Source: an uncultured Alistipes sp. (GTDB lineage Bacteria; Bacteroidota; Bacteroidia; Bacteroidales; Rikenellaceae). From it: DNA of 23,571 nt. The stretch is taken from the NCBI GenBank assembly GCA_937880705.1, contig CALGRZ010000102.1, forward strand, positions 1 to 23,571. The letters are read 5' to 3'. Numbering within the stretch: position 1 is the stretch's first letter; every line of letters begins with the position of its first letter. Positions 7,373 to 17,221 of this stretch are shown here, piece after piece. Made by a program: the position numbers and the translations under genes. The notes under the pieces were generated by a model. It was not told where the DNA came from and did not search any database. It was given only the letters and a program-made list of their open reading frames with translations.

Positions 7373-7504
7373 TTAGAATTTGATGTCGGGGTTGCGTTTC
7401 GGAGTACGCTTTAGCCACGCCTCGGCCTTCCATGGCCATACCCATAATTTACCCAACGACCAGCCACCAAAGATGTAGCTTAAGAGATCTCTTTTAGTTT
7501 TCAT
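7373..7504 (-). CDS. 43-aa Trp-rich basic small protein
   Basis: A short ORF found by reading the leader upstream of the SPFH gene: ATG at 7504-7502, TAA at 7375-7373. The product begins MKTKRDLLSYIFGGWSLGKL and ends KRNPDIKF. It has five tryptophans in 43 residues (15, 21, 23, 25, 30) and a net positive charge, but no membrane helix. It lies between a good promoter (7586-7618) and the SPFH start 41 bases downstream, so it would be the first gene of the operon. The function is unknown. It could be an amphipathic membrane-associated peptide or a leader peptide. Codon choice looks like real coding sequence, but its shortness limits confidence. Confidence 0.6.
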   Translation of the reverse strand: MKTKRDLLSYIFGGWSLGKLWVWPWKAEAWLKRTPKRNPDIKF

Positions 7505-7568
7505 ATTGCAAAAGTTTTAAGGTTACCTATATATTATCAATAGTATGCTCGAGTGTCGTTGTATAGTA

Positions 7569-7583
7569 ATATCATTTTGATAT
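7569..7583. promoter_or_regulatory. Inverted repeat at the SPFH operon transcription start (candidate operator)
   Basis: ATATCA-TTT-TGATAT is a perfect 6-bp inverted repeat just downstream of the minus-strand -7 box, where a repressor would block initiation. The Arc-like protein of the same operon is a candidate ligand; this is inference. Confidence 0.4.
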
Positions 7584-7585
7584 CA

Positions 7586-7618
7586 CAAAGATACAACCAA
7601 AAGATTTAAAAATCCAAA
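7586..7618 (-). promoter_or_regulatory. Promoter of the SPFH operon
   Basis: On the minus strand there is a -33 TTTG (7618-7615), a 21-base spacer and a -7 TATCTTTG (7593-7586), a complete match to the Bacteroidetes consensus. The predicted start is near 7581, about 75 bases before the 43-aa ORF. Confidence 0.75.
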
Positions 7619-7713
7619 TTTTTTTCGCACTTTTTTTTCGAAAAACTCCTATTTTTATCCTAAATGCCGCCTCCTTAAATGGTCAAATAAACAAAACCGA
7701 CCCTTCATTAGAT

Positions 7714-7735
7714 CAATATCGCTGTTGTGATATTG
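7714..7735. promoter_or_regulatory. Inverted repeat overlapping the -33 region of the YiiX-like gene
   Basis: CAATATC-N8-GATATTG is a perfect 7-bp inverted repeat. Its right arm contains the TTG used as the -33 element. It shares the AATATC/GATAT half-site with the repeat at 7569-7583 in the same divergent region. Confidence 0.4.
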
Positions 7736-7763
7736 TTTTAACCCCACGGTTGGACTACCTTTG
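7733..7763 (+). promoter_or_regulatory. Promoter of the YiiX-like/DUF4878 operon
   Basis: TTG (7733-7735), a 20-base spacer and TACCTTTG (7756-7763) fit the Bacteroidetes pattern. The ATG is at 7768, so transcription would begin at or within a few bases of the start codon, giving a leaderless or nearly leaderless message. Confidence 0.65.
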
Positions 7764-7767
7764 TATT

Positions 7768-8394
7768 ATGGTAAGAGTTCTGTTAAATGCACTGCTGTGT
7801 GCTCTGCTTATGTTTGGCCTCGGATGTGGCCGTGAGCGTGGGTTGAGCGATGAGAGCTACAATGAGCTGTGCACCCAACTCAAGGAGGGCGATCTGCTCT
7901 TTCGTCGCGGTACGGGTGTTGTCGGCCGCATTGTCACAACCGCAGATAGGGAGGGCATGTACTCCCATGTAGGTGTTGTCGCCATGCTCGATGGCGAGTG
8001 GTGCGTTGTGCATGCTGTGCCTCACGAGCCCGACTTCGATGGTGACTACGACAGGGTAAAGTGCGAGAGCGTGGCATCGTTTCTTGGTCGCTATGCCGAG
8101 GCGGACTTCGGGCTGTATCGCCCGATTGTCGCGGATAGTGTGGTCGGCATTGCCGTAGCCAATGCCCGCCGTCTATCGAGGGCGGGGGTGCACTTTGACC
8201 ACGATTACGACTTGAGTGATACCACATCGCTCTACTGCACCGAGTTTGTCGAGTATGTCTACCGCTTGGGTGGCGTGTCGTTGAGCGAGGGTCGTCGAAG
8301 TGCCGTGACCTTCCCGGGTATGTCGGGCGACTATATCATGCCGTCGGACCTTACCCGTAGCAGTCACTTGCGAAGAGTAACACTTATTTATTAA
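7768..8394 (+). CDS. YiiX/YebB-like permuted NlpC/P60 hydrolase, lipoprotein
   Basis: A 208-aa lipoprotein (lipobox LGC, Cys20) with a circularly permuted papain-like fold of the YiiX group. The features fit: EGDLLFRRGTG (40-50), the catalytic His in YSHVGVV (His67), and the nucleophile in SLYCTEFVEYVYR (Cys157), which comes after the His, as expected for the permuted order. Family members are thought to cleave amide or thioester bonds in peptidoglycan or lipid-linked substrates; the substrate here is unknown. The start is ATG 7768, not the in-frame TTG at 7750, because the -7 box lies between them. The DUF4878 gene follows after 17 bases. Confidence 0.87.
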   Translation: MVRVLLNALLCALLMFGLGCGRERGLSDESYNELCTQLKEGDLLFRRGTGVVGRIVTTADREGMYSHVGVVAMLDGEWCVVHAVPHEPDFDGDYDRVKCESVASFLGRYAEADFGLYRPIVADSVVGIAVANARRLSRAGVHFDHDYDLSDTTSLYCTEFVEYVYRLGGVSLSEGRRSAVTFPGMSGDYIMPSDLTRSSHLRRVTLIY

Positions 8395-8411
8395 CTTAAT
8401 ACTTTACAACT

Positions 8412-8816
8412 ATGAAGAAAATCTATGCAATTGTAGCTGTTGTAGCAGCTGTGTTTATGGTATCGTGTGGTGGCTCTGCTACTCCCAGCGATGTTGCTGT
8501 TGACTCGTACAACTATGTTATTGATGGTGACTATGAGAAGTTTGCCGAGACCATCGAGTACAACGTCGAGAGCGAGGAGGAGCTTGCACAGGCCAAGGCC
8601 ATGATCATCTCAATGATTAAGGAGAAGGCTGTTCCCCAGATGGAGGCCAAGGGTGGTCTGAAGAGTGTTGAGGCTATCAACGAGGTTATGGCCGAGGATG
8701 GCAAGAGTGCTGTTGTTACCGTTAAGCTGGTCTATGGCGACGAGAGCGAGGATACCGAGGACCTTAAGGTTGTTCTCAACGACGAGGGTGAGTGGAAGCT
8801 CTCAATGGAGAAGTAA
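8412..8816 (+). CDS. DUF4878-like lipoprotein
   Basis: A 134-aa secreted lipoprotein (lipobox VSC, Cys19). A small NTF2/lumazine-binding-like domain follows: PSDVAVDSYNYVIDGDYEKFAETI, a helical acidic stretch, then three beta-rich segments ending in the conserved-type LNDEGEWKLSMEK. This pattern matches DUF4878 proteins, which are abundant in gut Bacteroidetes and have no established function. It is cotranscribed with the YiiX-like hydrolase and ends at a strong terminator 17 bases downstream. Confidence 0.82.
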   Translation: MKKIYAIVAVVAAVFMVSCGGSATPSDVAVDSYNYVIDGDYEKFAETIEYNVESEEELAQAKAMIISMIKEKAVPQMEAKGGLKSVEAINEVMAEDGKSAVVTVKLVYGDESEDTEDLKVVLNDEGEWKLSMEK

Positions 8817-8832
8817 TACTTTATTCAACCTC

Positions 8833-8873
8833 AAACGGGGATGACTAACACCATTAGTCATCCCCGTTTTTTA
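8833..8873 (+). terminator. Intrinsic terminator after the DUF4878 gene
   Basis: AAACGGGGATGACTAA and its perfect complement form a 16-bp stem around the loop CACCA (8849-8853), followed by a T run. Confidence 0.95.
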
Positions 8874-8906
8874 TTGGTCGCGGATGGCGCATCGCCATAT
8901 TTTTTA

Positions 8907-8914
8907 TACCTTTG
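8907..8914 (+). promoter_or_regulatory. -7 box for the esterase gene
   Basis: TACCTTTG matches TAnnTTTG and lies 30 bases before the ATG at 8944. No clear -33 element is seen at the usual distance. Confidence 0.55.
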
Positions 8915-8943
8915 TTAGGCATAAACCTTAAAAACCAGAAGCT

Positions 8944-9855
8944 ATGAATATGCGATTTACCCTCTCTCTAATGCTTTGCGCCCTCGCTCTCTCCTGCAGT
9001 TCGGGCGAAGCTGTGCAGCATGCTGACCCCGGCAGATTGGATATCTTTGCCGACTTTGAGTCGGAGTATATACCCTCGCGCGAGGTACTCGTGTGGCTGC
9101 CCGAGGAGTACTCCACGGATGTGAAGTATGCCGTTGTGTATATGCACGATGGGCAGATGCTCTTCGACGATACCACCTCGTGGAATGGTCAGACATGGAA
9201 TGTCGATGCTGTGGCCTCGGCATTGCAGCGTGATGGTCGCTGTCGCCCCTTTATCGTCGTGGGCATCAACAACCATCCCACCGATCGCCTCACGGAGTAC
9301 ATGCCCGAGCGTGCGCTGGACTACCTCCCCGCGGATGATAAGCTTTTTGCGAAGTTTGACCCCGAAAAGTTCATCGCCGACAGCTACCTGCGCTTTATTG
9401 TCGAGGAGCTTAAGCCATTTGTCGACAGTCGCTACTCAACGCTTACGGATGCGGCCAACACCGCCATCATGGGCTCAAGCATGGGTGGTTTGATCTCGCT
9501 CTATGCCCTGGCGGAGTATCCCACGACCTTTGGTCTTGCCGGTTGTCTTTCGACACATACGCCCGTGGCCATTGACGATGTTGAGCGTGAGGCCCCCATC
9601 TGGTCGCAGGCCTTCCGTGACTACCTTGCCGACAACCTTCCCGACGTGGGGTCGCACCGTGTCTACATGGACTATGGTGATCAGACTCTCGATGCCGCCT
9701 ATGCCCCCTATCAGCAGGCTGTCGATGCGCTCTTCGAGTCGCTGGGTTGGGGTGAGGCGAACTACAAGAGCCTCTTCTTTGCCGGACACTCGCATAGTGA
9801 GGCCTCGTGGCAGGAGAGGTTGCATGTGCCACTGGAGTGGTTACTGGGTAGATAA
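8944..9855 (+). CDS. Lipoprotein alpha/beta-hydrolase (esterase D family)
   Basis: A 303-aa serine esterase of the putative esterase (esterase D/Fes/IroE-like) family, anchored as a lipoprotein (lipobox LSC, Cys18). The nucleophile is Ser179 in GSSMGG, the catalytic His is His284 in GHSHSEASW, and an acidic residue in MDYGDQTLD (242-250) is the likely third member. The YMHDGQMLF stretch (66-74) is the oxyanion-side motif of this family. Substrates of relatives range from ferric siderophore esters to acetylated or feruloylated carbohydrates; nothing nearby decides between these. The gene stands alone between two terminators. Confidence 0.88.
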   Translation: MNMRFTLSLMLCALALSCSSGEAVQHADPGRLDIFADFESEYIPSREVLVWLPEEYSTDVKYAVVYMHDGQMLFDDTTSWNGQTWNVDAVASALQRDGRCRPFIVVGINNHPTDRLTEYMPERALDYLPADDKLFAKFDPEKFIADSYLRFIVEELKPFVDSRYSTLTDAANTAIMGSSMGGLISLYALAEYPTTFGLAGCLSTHTPVAIDDVEREAPIWSQAFRDYLADNLPDVGSHRVYMDYGDQTLDAAYAPYQQAVDALFESLGWGEANYKSLFFAGHSHSEASWQERLHVPLEWLLGR

Positions 9856-9858
9856 AAT

Positions 9859-9886
9859 AAGAGCTTTGGCCACGGCCAAAGCTCTT
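9859..9886. terminator. Bidirectional terminator between esterase and dCMP deaminase genes
   Basis: AAGAGCTTTGGC-CACG-GCCAAAGCTCTT is a perfect 12-bp stem between convergent genes. The T-rich tail is better on the minus strand. Confidence 0.75.
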
Positions 9887-9906
9887 ACTCTTTATGGTTG
9901 TTAGCT

Positions 9907-10338
9907 CTACTCGACGGTGATCTGCACGCACTCGATACCCACCTTGCGCAACAGCTGTATGCCGTCGTCGTTGCGGTAGGGGTCGCTATACACCACGCGC
10001 TTGATACCTGCCTGGATGATTAGCTTGGCACACTCGATGCAGGGCGAGGCGGTGACGTAGAGCGTCGAGCCGTCGCAGTTGTTGGCACTCTTGGCCACCT
10101 TTGTGATGGCGTTGGCCTCGGCATGCAGAACGTAGGGCTTTGTCACACCCATATCGTCCTCGCAGATATTCTCAAAGCCTGCGGGCGTGCCGTTGTAGCC
10201 GTCCGAGATGATCATTCGATCCTTGACCAGCAGTGCACCCACCTTGCGCCTTACGCAGTATGAGTTCTCGGCCCATACACGCGCCATCTGCAGGTAGCGC
10301 ACATCAAACTGATGCTGTTTTTGCTCCTTGTATCCCAT
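9907..10338 (-). CDS. Deoxycytidylate (dCMP) deaminase
   Basis: A 143-aa zinc-dependent deaminase converting dCMP to dUMP, which feeds thymidylate synthesis. Zinc ligands and proton shuttle are visible: His72 and Glu74 in HAEANAI, and Cys100/Cys103 in PCIEC. The N-terminal NSYCVRRKVGALLVKD and SDGYNGTPAGFEN segments are typical of the dCMP deaminase/ComEB group and of Bacteroidetes members in length. The gene lies 29 bases downstream of secA in the same direction and could be cotranscribed with it. Confidence 0.93.
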   Translation of the reverse strand: MGYKEQKQHQFDVRYLQMARVWAENSYCVRRKVGALLVKDRMIISDGYNGTPAGFENICEDDMGVTKPYVLHAEANAITKVAKSANNCDGSTLYVTASPCIECAKLIIQAGIKRVVYSDPYRNDDGIQLLRKVGIECVQITVE

Positions 10339-10367
10339 AGTTACATCGTTTGGGTTATCTTCATGCG

Positions 10368-13664
<3,297 letters not shown>

Positions 13665-13700
13665 TGTATAGCATTATATTTTGATACACTACTTCGTTAT

Positions 13701-13717
13701 GCGCACGCGGCGTGCGC
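13701..13717. repeat. GC-rich inverted repeat in the secA leader
   Basis: GCGCACGC-G-GCGTGCGC is a perfect 8-bp inverted repeat in otherwise AT-rich DNA. It lies between the predicted transcription start and the secA ATG, and could form a hairpin in the leader RNA or be a protein site. Confidence 0.6.
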
Positions 13718-13729
13718 GCATATATCGTG

Positions 13730-13737
13730 CAAATATA
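13730..13737 (-). promoter_or_regulatory. -7 box of the secA promoter
   Basis: TATATTTG on the minus strand matches TAnnTTTG, 66 bases before the ATG. The -33 region is T-rich but has no clear TTTG. Confidence 0.55.
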
Positions 13738-13841
13738 GTAAAAAAAACTTAAAACACGAAATGTTGGGAGTGTAGTGGCGGAAATGACGGTCTGTTTTGG
13801 GCGCGATAGCCCCTCTTTGACGCTATATTGGCCAGTAGATG

Positions 13842-14792
13842 TTAGTGCTGCGAGCAGGACTTGAGAAGTCGCTTGGCCAGCGGGCACTCCTCGCAACGAT
13901 CCTTAAGGCAGTACTCGAGCGATAGTTGCAGCATAGCTTGAGAGTCGTAGGCGCAGCGTGTAACCCTCTTGTGACTATCCCACATGCGTATGTAGCGATT
14001 GTCCTCCGAGGGGATATCCTGAAGGAGGAGCAGCGCGCGCGACATGATGCCGTCAGACTGCATGTAGCTACCGTAGGCATACTGCAACTGCACGACAAAG
14101 TTGATACCCAGCAGATCGCTCTTGAATTGGCCTATTCGTCGGGTGATGGGCGTGTTTATGTTGTGGGGTGTGAAGTGCTCGATCCAGTATTGCGAGGCAC
14201 GACCCGAGAAGAGACGGTATACATCCCTGCGCCTCTGGCATGCCACGATACTCTCCATGGTTATGGTATTTTGGTACATGCAGGCGGCAATCTGTGCTAT
14301 GCGCAGCGTGGGGTGGTTGTGCAGATATATGTTGGTCAACCGCCACGCCTTGAAGCTCATAGGCTCGATGTCGTACTTGACACGCAGGTGGTCAAACTCC
14401 TGCTTTAGGCGCATGACATGCTCGTCGCTCGGGTATAGCTCGAGGAGCCCGGAGCCACCCAGCAGCAGAGCCTCGATGTTGGGTAGCGAGCTACTCTCGC
14501 GTGCTATCATCTGATATGTGACACGTCGCGACAGCTCCTCGAAGGCCTCTCTGTTCGATGTGCCGCCTATAACCCTGAAGAGTAGCGTGTGCAGGGTCTG
14601 GTGCCAGTCGTTATGCGACGATTGGAATATCCTTACTATGTCGTCGTTCTTGCGCTTAAGACGCTCGTAGAGCAACTTCTGGAGCATACTTGAGAGGAAT
14701 ATCTCATCTATGCGATGGATATACTCGCTGCACGCCGCCGTAGACCTTCCTGCGCGCAACCCTTCGAGTGTTATCTCCTCCGTGGTGTGCAT
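13842..14792 (-). CDS. DUF2851 family protein, short form lacking the usual N-terminal region
   Basis: A 316-aa protein matching the middle and C-terminal parts of DUF2851, a family largely confined to Bacteroidetes with unknown function. Recognisable blocks are LLYERLKRKNDDI and NDWHQTLHTLLFR (about 40-74), IEALLLGGSGLLELY (107-121), the WR-containing region before NHPTLRIAQIAACM, and the C-terminal cysteine cluster YCLKDRCEECPL. Typical members carry a further N-terminal domain of about 100-150 residues (NAGPDFxNAxI...GNVEIH, nuclease-like in appearance), which is absent here. The upstream sufT gene ends only 14 bases before this ATG, so there is no room for it. Confidence 0.82.
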   Translation of the reverse strand: MHTTEEITLEGLRAGRSTAACSEYIHRIDEIFLSSMLQKLLYERLKRKNDDIVRIFQSSHNDWHQTLHTLLFRVIGGTSNREAFEELSRRVTYQMIARESSSLPNIEALLLGGSGLLELYPSDEHVMRLKQEFDHLRVKYDIEPMSFKAWRLTNIYLHNHPTLRIAQIAACMYQNTITMESIVACQRRRDVYRLFSGRASQYWIEHFTPHNINTPITRRIGQFKSDLLGINFVVQLQYAYGSYMQSDGIMSRALLLLQDIPSEDNRYIRMWDSHKRVTRCAYDSQAMLQLSLEYCLKDRCEECPLAKRLLKSCSQH

Positions 14793-14806
14793 CCTCGTCG
14801 TCGTTT

Positions 14807-15127
14807 TTAGAAGAGGTTGAGCTCCAGCAGTGCCTCCTCGCTCATCATCGACTTATCCCACACGGGCTCAAAGGTGAGCGTGATGTTCACCTTGCTCACA
14901 CCTGCCACCTTGCCCACCTCGCGGTTGATATCGGCCAACAGCTGATCGGCCATGGGGCAGTTGGGCGCGGTGAGCGTCATGATGATGTCGGCCACGCCCG
15001 ATGGGTCGTAGCTGATCTCATATATAAGGCCCAGGTCGTAGATGTTTACGGGGATCTCCGGGTCGTATATGTTCTTGAGCGTGAGAACTATATTCTTCTC
15101 AATAGTGAGTATCTCTTCGGGTGTCAT
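14807..15127 (-). CDS. SufT/MIP18-like (DUF59) Fe-S cluster assembly factor
   Basis: A 106-aa DUF59 domain protein, implicated in maturation of Fe-S proteins. The family hallmarks are DPEIPVNIYDLGLIY (22-36) and the conserved cysteine in TAPNCPM (Cys57), followed by VNITLTFEPVWDKSMMSEEA. There is no extra domain, so it is a single-domain SufT/PaaD-like protein. Its ATG begins one base before the sufE stop codon is reached on the complementary strand (gap of 1 base), giving direct coupling to SufE and supporting a shared role in Fe-S assembly. Confidence 0.92.
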   Translation of the reverse strand: MTPEEILTIEKNIVLTLKNIYDPEIPVNIYDLGLIYEISYDPSGVADIIMTLTAPNCPMADQLLADINREVGKVAGVSKVNITLTFEPVWDKSMMSEEALLELNLF

Positions 15128-15128
15128 A

Positions 15129-15554
15129 CTATTCGGTTTTTAGGGTCGCAGCCAGAGCCGCGGCATCGAGTTTCATCTGTTTAATCATCGATCGCAGACC
15201 ATTGCTGCGTGTGGGCGACAGGTTCTCGCCAAGGCCTATGGCATCTACGAAGTAGAGGTCGAGCGATGCAGCCTCACGCGGTGTACGGCCATTCATCACC
15301 CTTACAAGCAGGGCTACGATGCCCTTGGTTATGATGGCATCGCTGTCGGCCGTGTAGTGCATCTTGCCGTCACGCACCTCGGCTGCTACCCATACCCTCG
15401 ACTGGCAACCCTCGATGAGGTGTTGCTCGTTGCGCTTTGCAGGGTCTATCTCCGCGAGGGTGTCGCTCAACGAGATGAGATAGTCGTACTTATCCAACCA
15501 GTCGTCGAAGATCGAGAACTCCTCGATAATATCCTCTTGAATTTTATCTGTCAT
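15129..15554 (-). CDS. sufE: SufE-family cysteine desulfurase activator
   Basis: A 141-aa SufE protein, which accepts persulfide sulfur from the SufS cysteine desulfurase and passes it to the SufBCD scaffold. The sulfur-carrying cysteine is Cys50 in LIEGCQSRVW, and the later segments IITKGIVALLVRVMNGRTP and LGENLSPTRSNGL are characteristic. It is followed immediately by the SufT-like gene and preceded at 27 bases by the PafA-like gene. The core sufBCDS genes are not in this window. Confidence 0.95.
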   Translation of the reverse strand: MTDKIQEDIIEEFSIFDDWLDKYDYLISLSDTLAEIDPAKRNEQHLIEGCQSRVWVAAEVRDGKMHYTADSDAIITKGIVALLVRVMNGRTPREAASLDLYFVDAIGLGENLSPTRSNGLRSMIKQMKLDAAALAATLKTE

Positions 15555-15581
15555 ATGTCTATTTGTAGTTTATCTCTTTAG

Positions 15582-17201
15582 TTATCGCTTTGTAACCTCC
15601 TTCATGGGCTTTGTCGTCGAGGCCCATGGCGCAGCTATTTGCAGCAGGTGGGCCATGGTGGGTGCAAACTCCGTGGCGTTTACCTCACGGTCGATGCGTT
15701 GAGCCTCGATACCTCCGCCATAGATGATCAGGGGTATGTGCGAGTCGTAGTTGTAGCCCGAGAGCGACGACGAGCGAATACCATCCTCCTCGACCATCCA
15801 TCCCGGCATAAGGTCGAACATCACATCGCCCGAGCGTGTGGCGTAGTAGCTCTGCTGCATAAGGCGTGTGCGACCCTCCGAGAATGAGGTGTTGCGCATG
15901 GCTGTGGTCGACAGAGCTGTGGCTATGCCGCGTAGTTGTAGCATAAATATTGCCACCTCTTCGCGTATGCTCTCCAGCACCAGACGTTTCTTAAGTATCA
16001 GCTCGTGGTTGAGGTATATGGCGTTGTTTGCAGTGCCGAGTATGTAGTCCTCCGAGCCGTAACGAGCACCGAGGAAGGCATTTACGATAACCTCCATTTG
16101 GCGGATGTTGAACCTCTCGCGCGGTGTCTCGCCCACGGGGTTGTACGAGGGTGCCATGCCGTGATCCGAGCTCAGGGTGATAACTATGTGGTCGGGGTTG
16201 CTCACCTGCGCGTAGACGTAGGTCAGGAACTCGGCCAGGTCACGGTCAAGGCGGTAGAGCATATCCTCATACTCGATGCTCTCCGTGCCGTAGGTCTCGG
16301 CAATGTAGCGTGAGGCATCGAAGCAGATGTTGAGCATGTCGGGTGAGCCATCCTGTCCCAGATGTTCGAGGGCTATGAGGCTGCGCGCAAACTTTAGCAG
16401 CATCGTGTTGCCCGCCGGCGTGTAGCACATGCGGCCATAGAGCGTGTTGGCAAGCTTTAGATTGACATCCGTGAGGAGCTTGGTCTGCTTGTCGGTGATA
16501 TCCTCCATTACGGCCACCTCGCTGTTGCGGTACGATGCCGCTGTGTGCAGAGGTGTCCAGCGTGTCAGCGTGTAGAAGTTGTTGGTGTCGTGGCGGTTAT
16601 ACTCCGCCACCCATGAGGGTACACGCTCCAGATATGCCGACGATGTTGTCCAGTGTGTCTGGTTTGTCTCGGCCCAGTAGGCTACACCTCGGCGACCGTT
16701 GAGCACGATTGCCGACGTGGCATCCACGGCGATAGTAAACTGCTTGCTCTGGCTATCCTCCATCAGCAGCATATCGCCAATCGTAGGTGCTACAAGGCGG
16801 TGCGGTGAGTAGTTGCCCGAGCCGGTTGAGAACTCCACGGGGCGTGCCTTGCGGTCAGTGATAAGCTCTACGAGCGATGAGTCGACATAGTTCCACCATC
16901 TGTGGCCCACGATGCCGTGTGTCGAGGGCTGCGTACCCGTTGTGAGTGTAGCCAGGCCCGCCACTGTCGAGGTCAGCGCATAGTCGTAGTGTGCATCCTC
17001 GCATACCACGCCCGAGCGCATGAGTCGCCTAAAGCCGTCGTTGCAGAAGTTGTGCTCGTAACGCACCAAGTCGTTGGCATGCATGCCACTTACCACCAGG
17101 TTGATAACCATGCGTGGTCGTTCGGCTGTGGCCGTTATGCTGCAACACACCATCATTGCCAAACAGATAAGCGTATGTCGAAGTATTCTAAAACTCATCA
17201 T
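15582..17201 (-). CDS. PafA-like alkaline phosphatase superfamily protein with degenerate active site
   Basis: A 539-aa exported protein (signal peptide about 1-26, ending TATA) of the type I phosphodiesterase/PafA branch of the alkaline phosphatase superfamily. The fold markers are clear: DGFRRLMRSGVVCEDAHYDYALTST, GTQPSTHGIVG, APTIGDML, SSDHGMA and YDSHIPLIIYGGG. Compared with active PafA as I recall it, the nucleophile Thr79 and the ligands Asp346, His347 and His488 are kept. The first metal Asp is Ser38, the Asp-x3-His zinc pair is Arg298/Glu302, the substrate Asn is His100, and the Lys-x-Arg pair is absent. It may be a non-catalytic or altered enzyme. It is periplasmic, 20 bases after the GSCFA gene. 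Confidence 0.88.
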   Translation of the reverse strand: MMSFRILRHTLICLAMMVCCSITATAERPRMVINLVVSGMHANDLVRYEHNFCNDGFRRLMRSGVVCEDAHYDYALTSTVAGLATLTTGTQPSTHGIVGHRWWNYVDSSLVELITDRKARPVEFSTGSGNYSPHRLVAPTIGDMLLMEDSQSKQFTIAVDATSAIVLNGRRGVAYWAETNQTHWTTSSAYLERVPSWVAEYNRHDTNNFYTLTRWTPLHTAASYRNSEVAVMEDITDKQTKLLTDVNLKLANTLYGRMCYTPAGNTMLLKFARSLIALEHLGQDGSPDMLNICFDASRYIAETYGTESIEYEDMLYRLDRDLAEFLTYVYAQVSNPDHIVITLSSDHGMAPSYNPVGETPRERFNIRQMEVIVNAFLGARYGSEDYILGTANNAIYLNHELILKKRLVLESIREEVAIFMLQLRGIATALSTTAMRNTSFSEGRTRLMQQSYYATRSGDVMFDLMPGWMVEEDGIRSSSLSGYNYDSHIPLIIYGGGIEAQRIDREVNATEFAPTMAHLLQIAAPWASTTKPMKEVTKR

Positions 17202-17221
17202 CGTCTAAATTTCGGCCAAAG

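Noticed and set aside
6210..7376. A 388-codon + strand open frame opposite the SPFH gene
   Set aside because: Its translation has no recognisable domain and it mirrors the strongly supported SPFH and Arc-like genes; it is a shadow of biased codon use.
7618..7667. T-rich runs as an intrinsic terminator
   Set aside because: No GC-rich stem precedes them; they are AT-rich upstream promoter DNA.
7750..7767. TTG start for the YiiX-like gene
   Set aside because: It is upstream of the -7 box at 7756-7763; ATG 7768 gives a normal lipoprotein signal.
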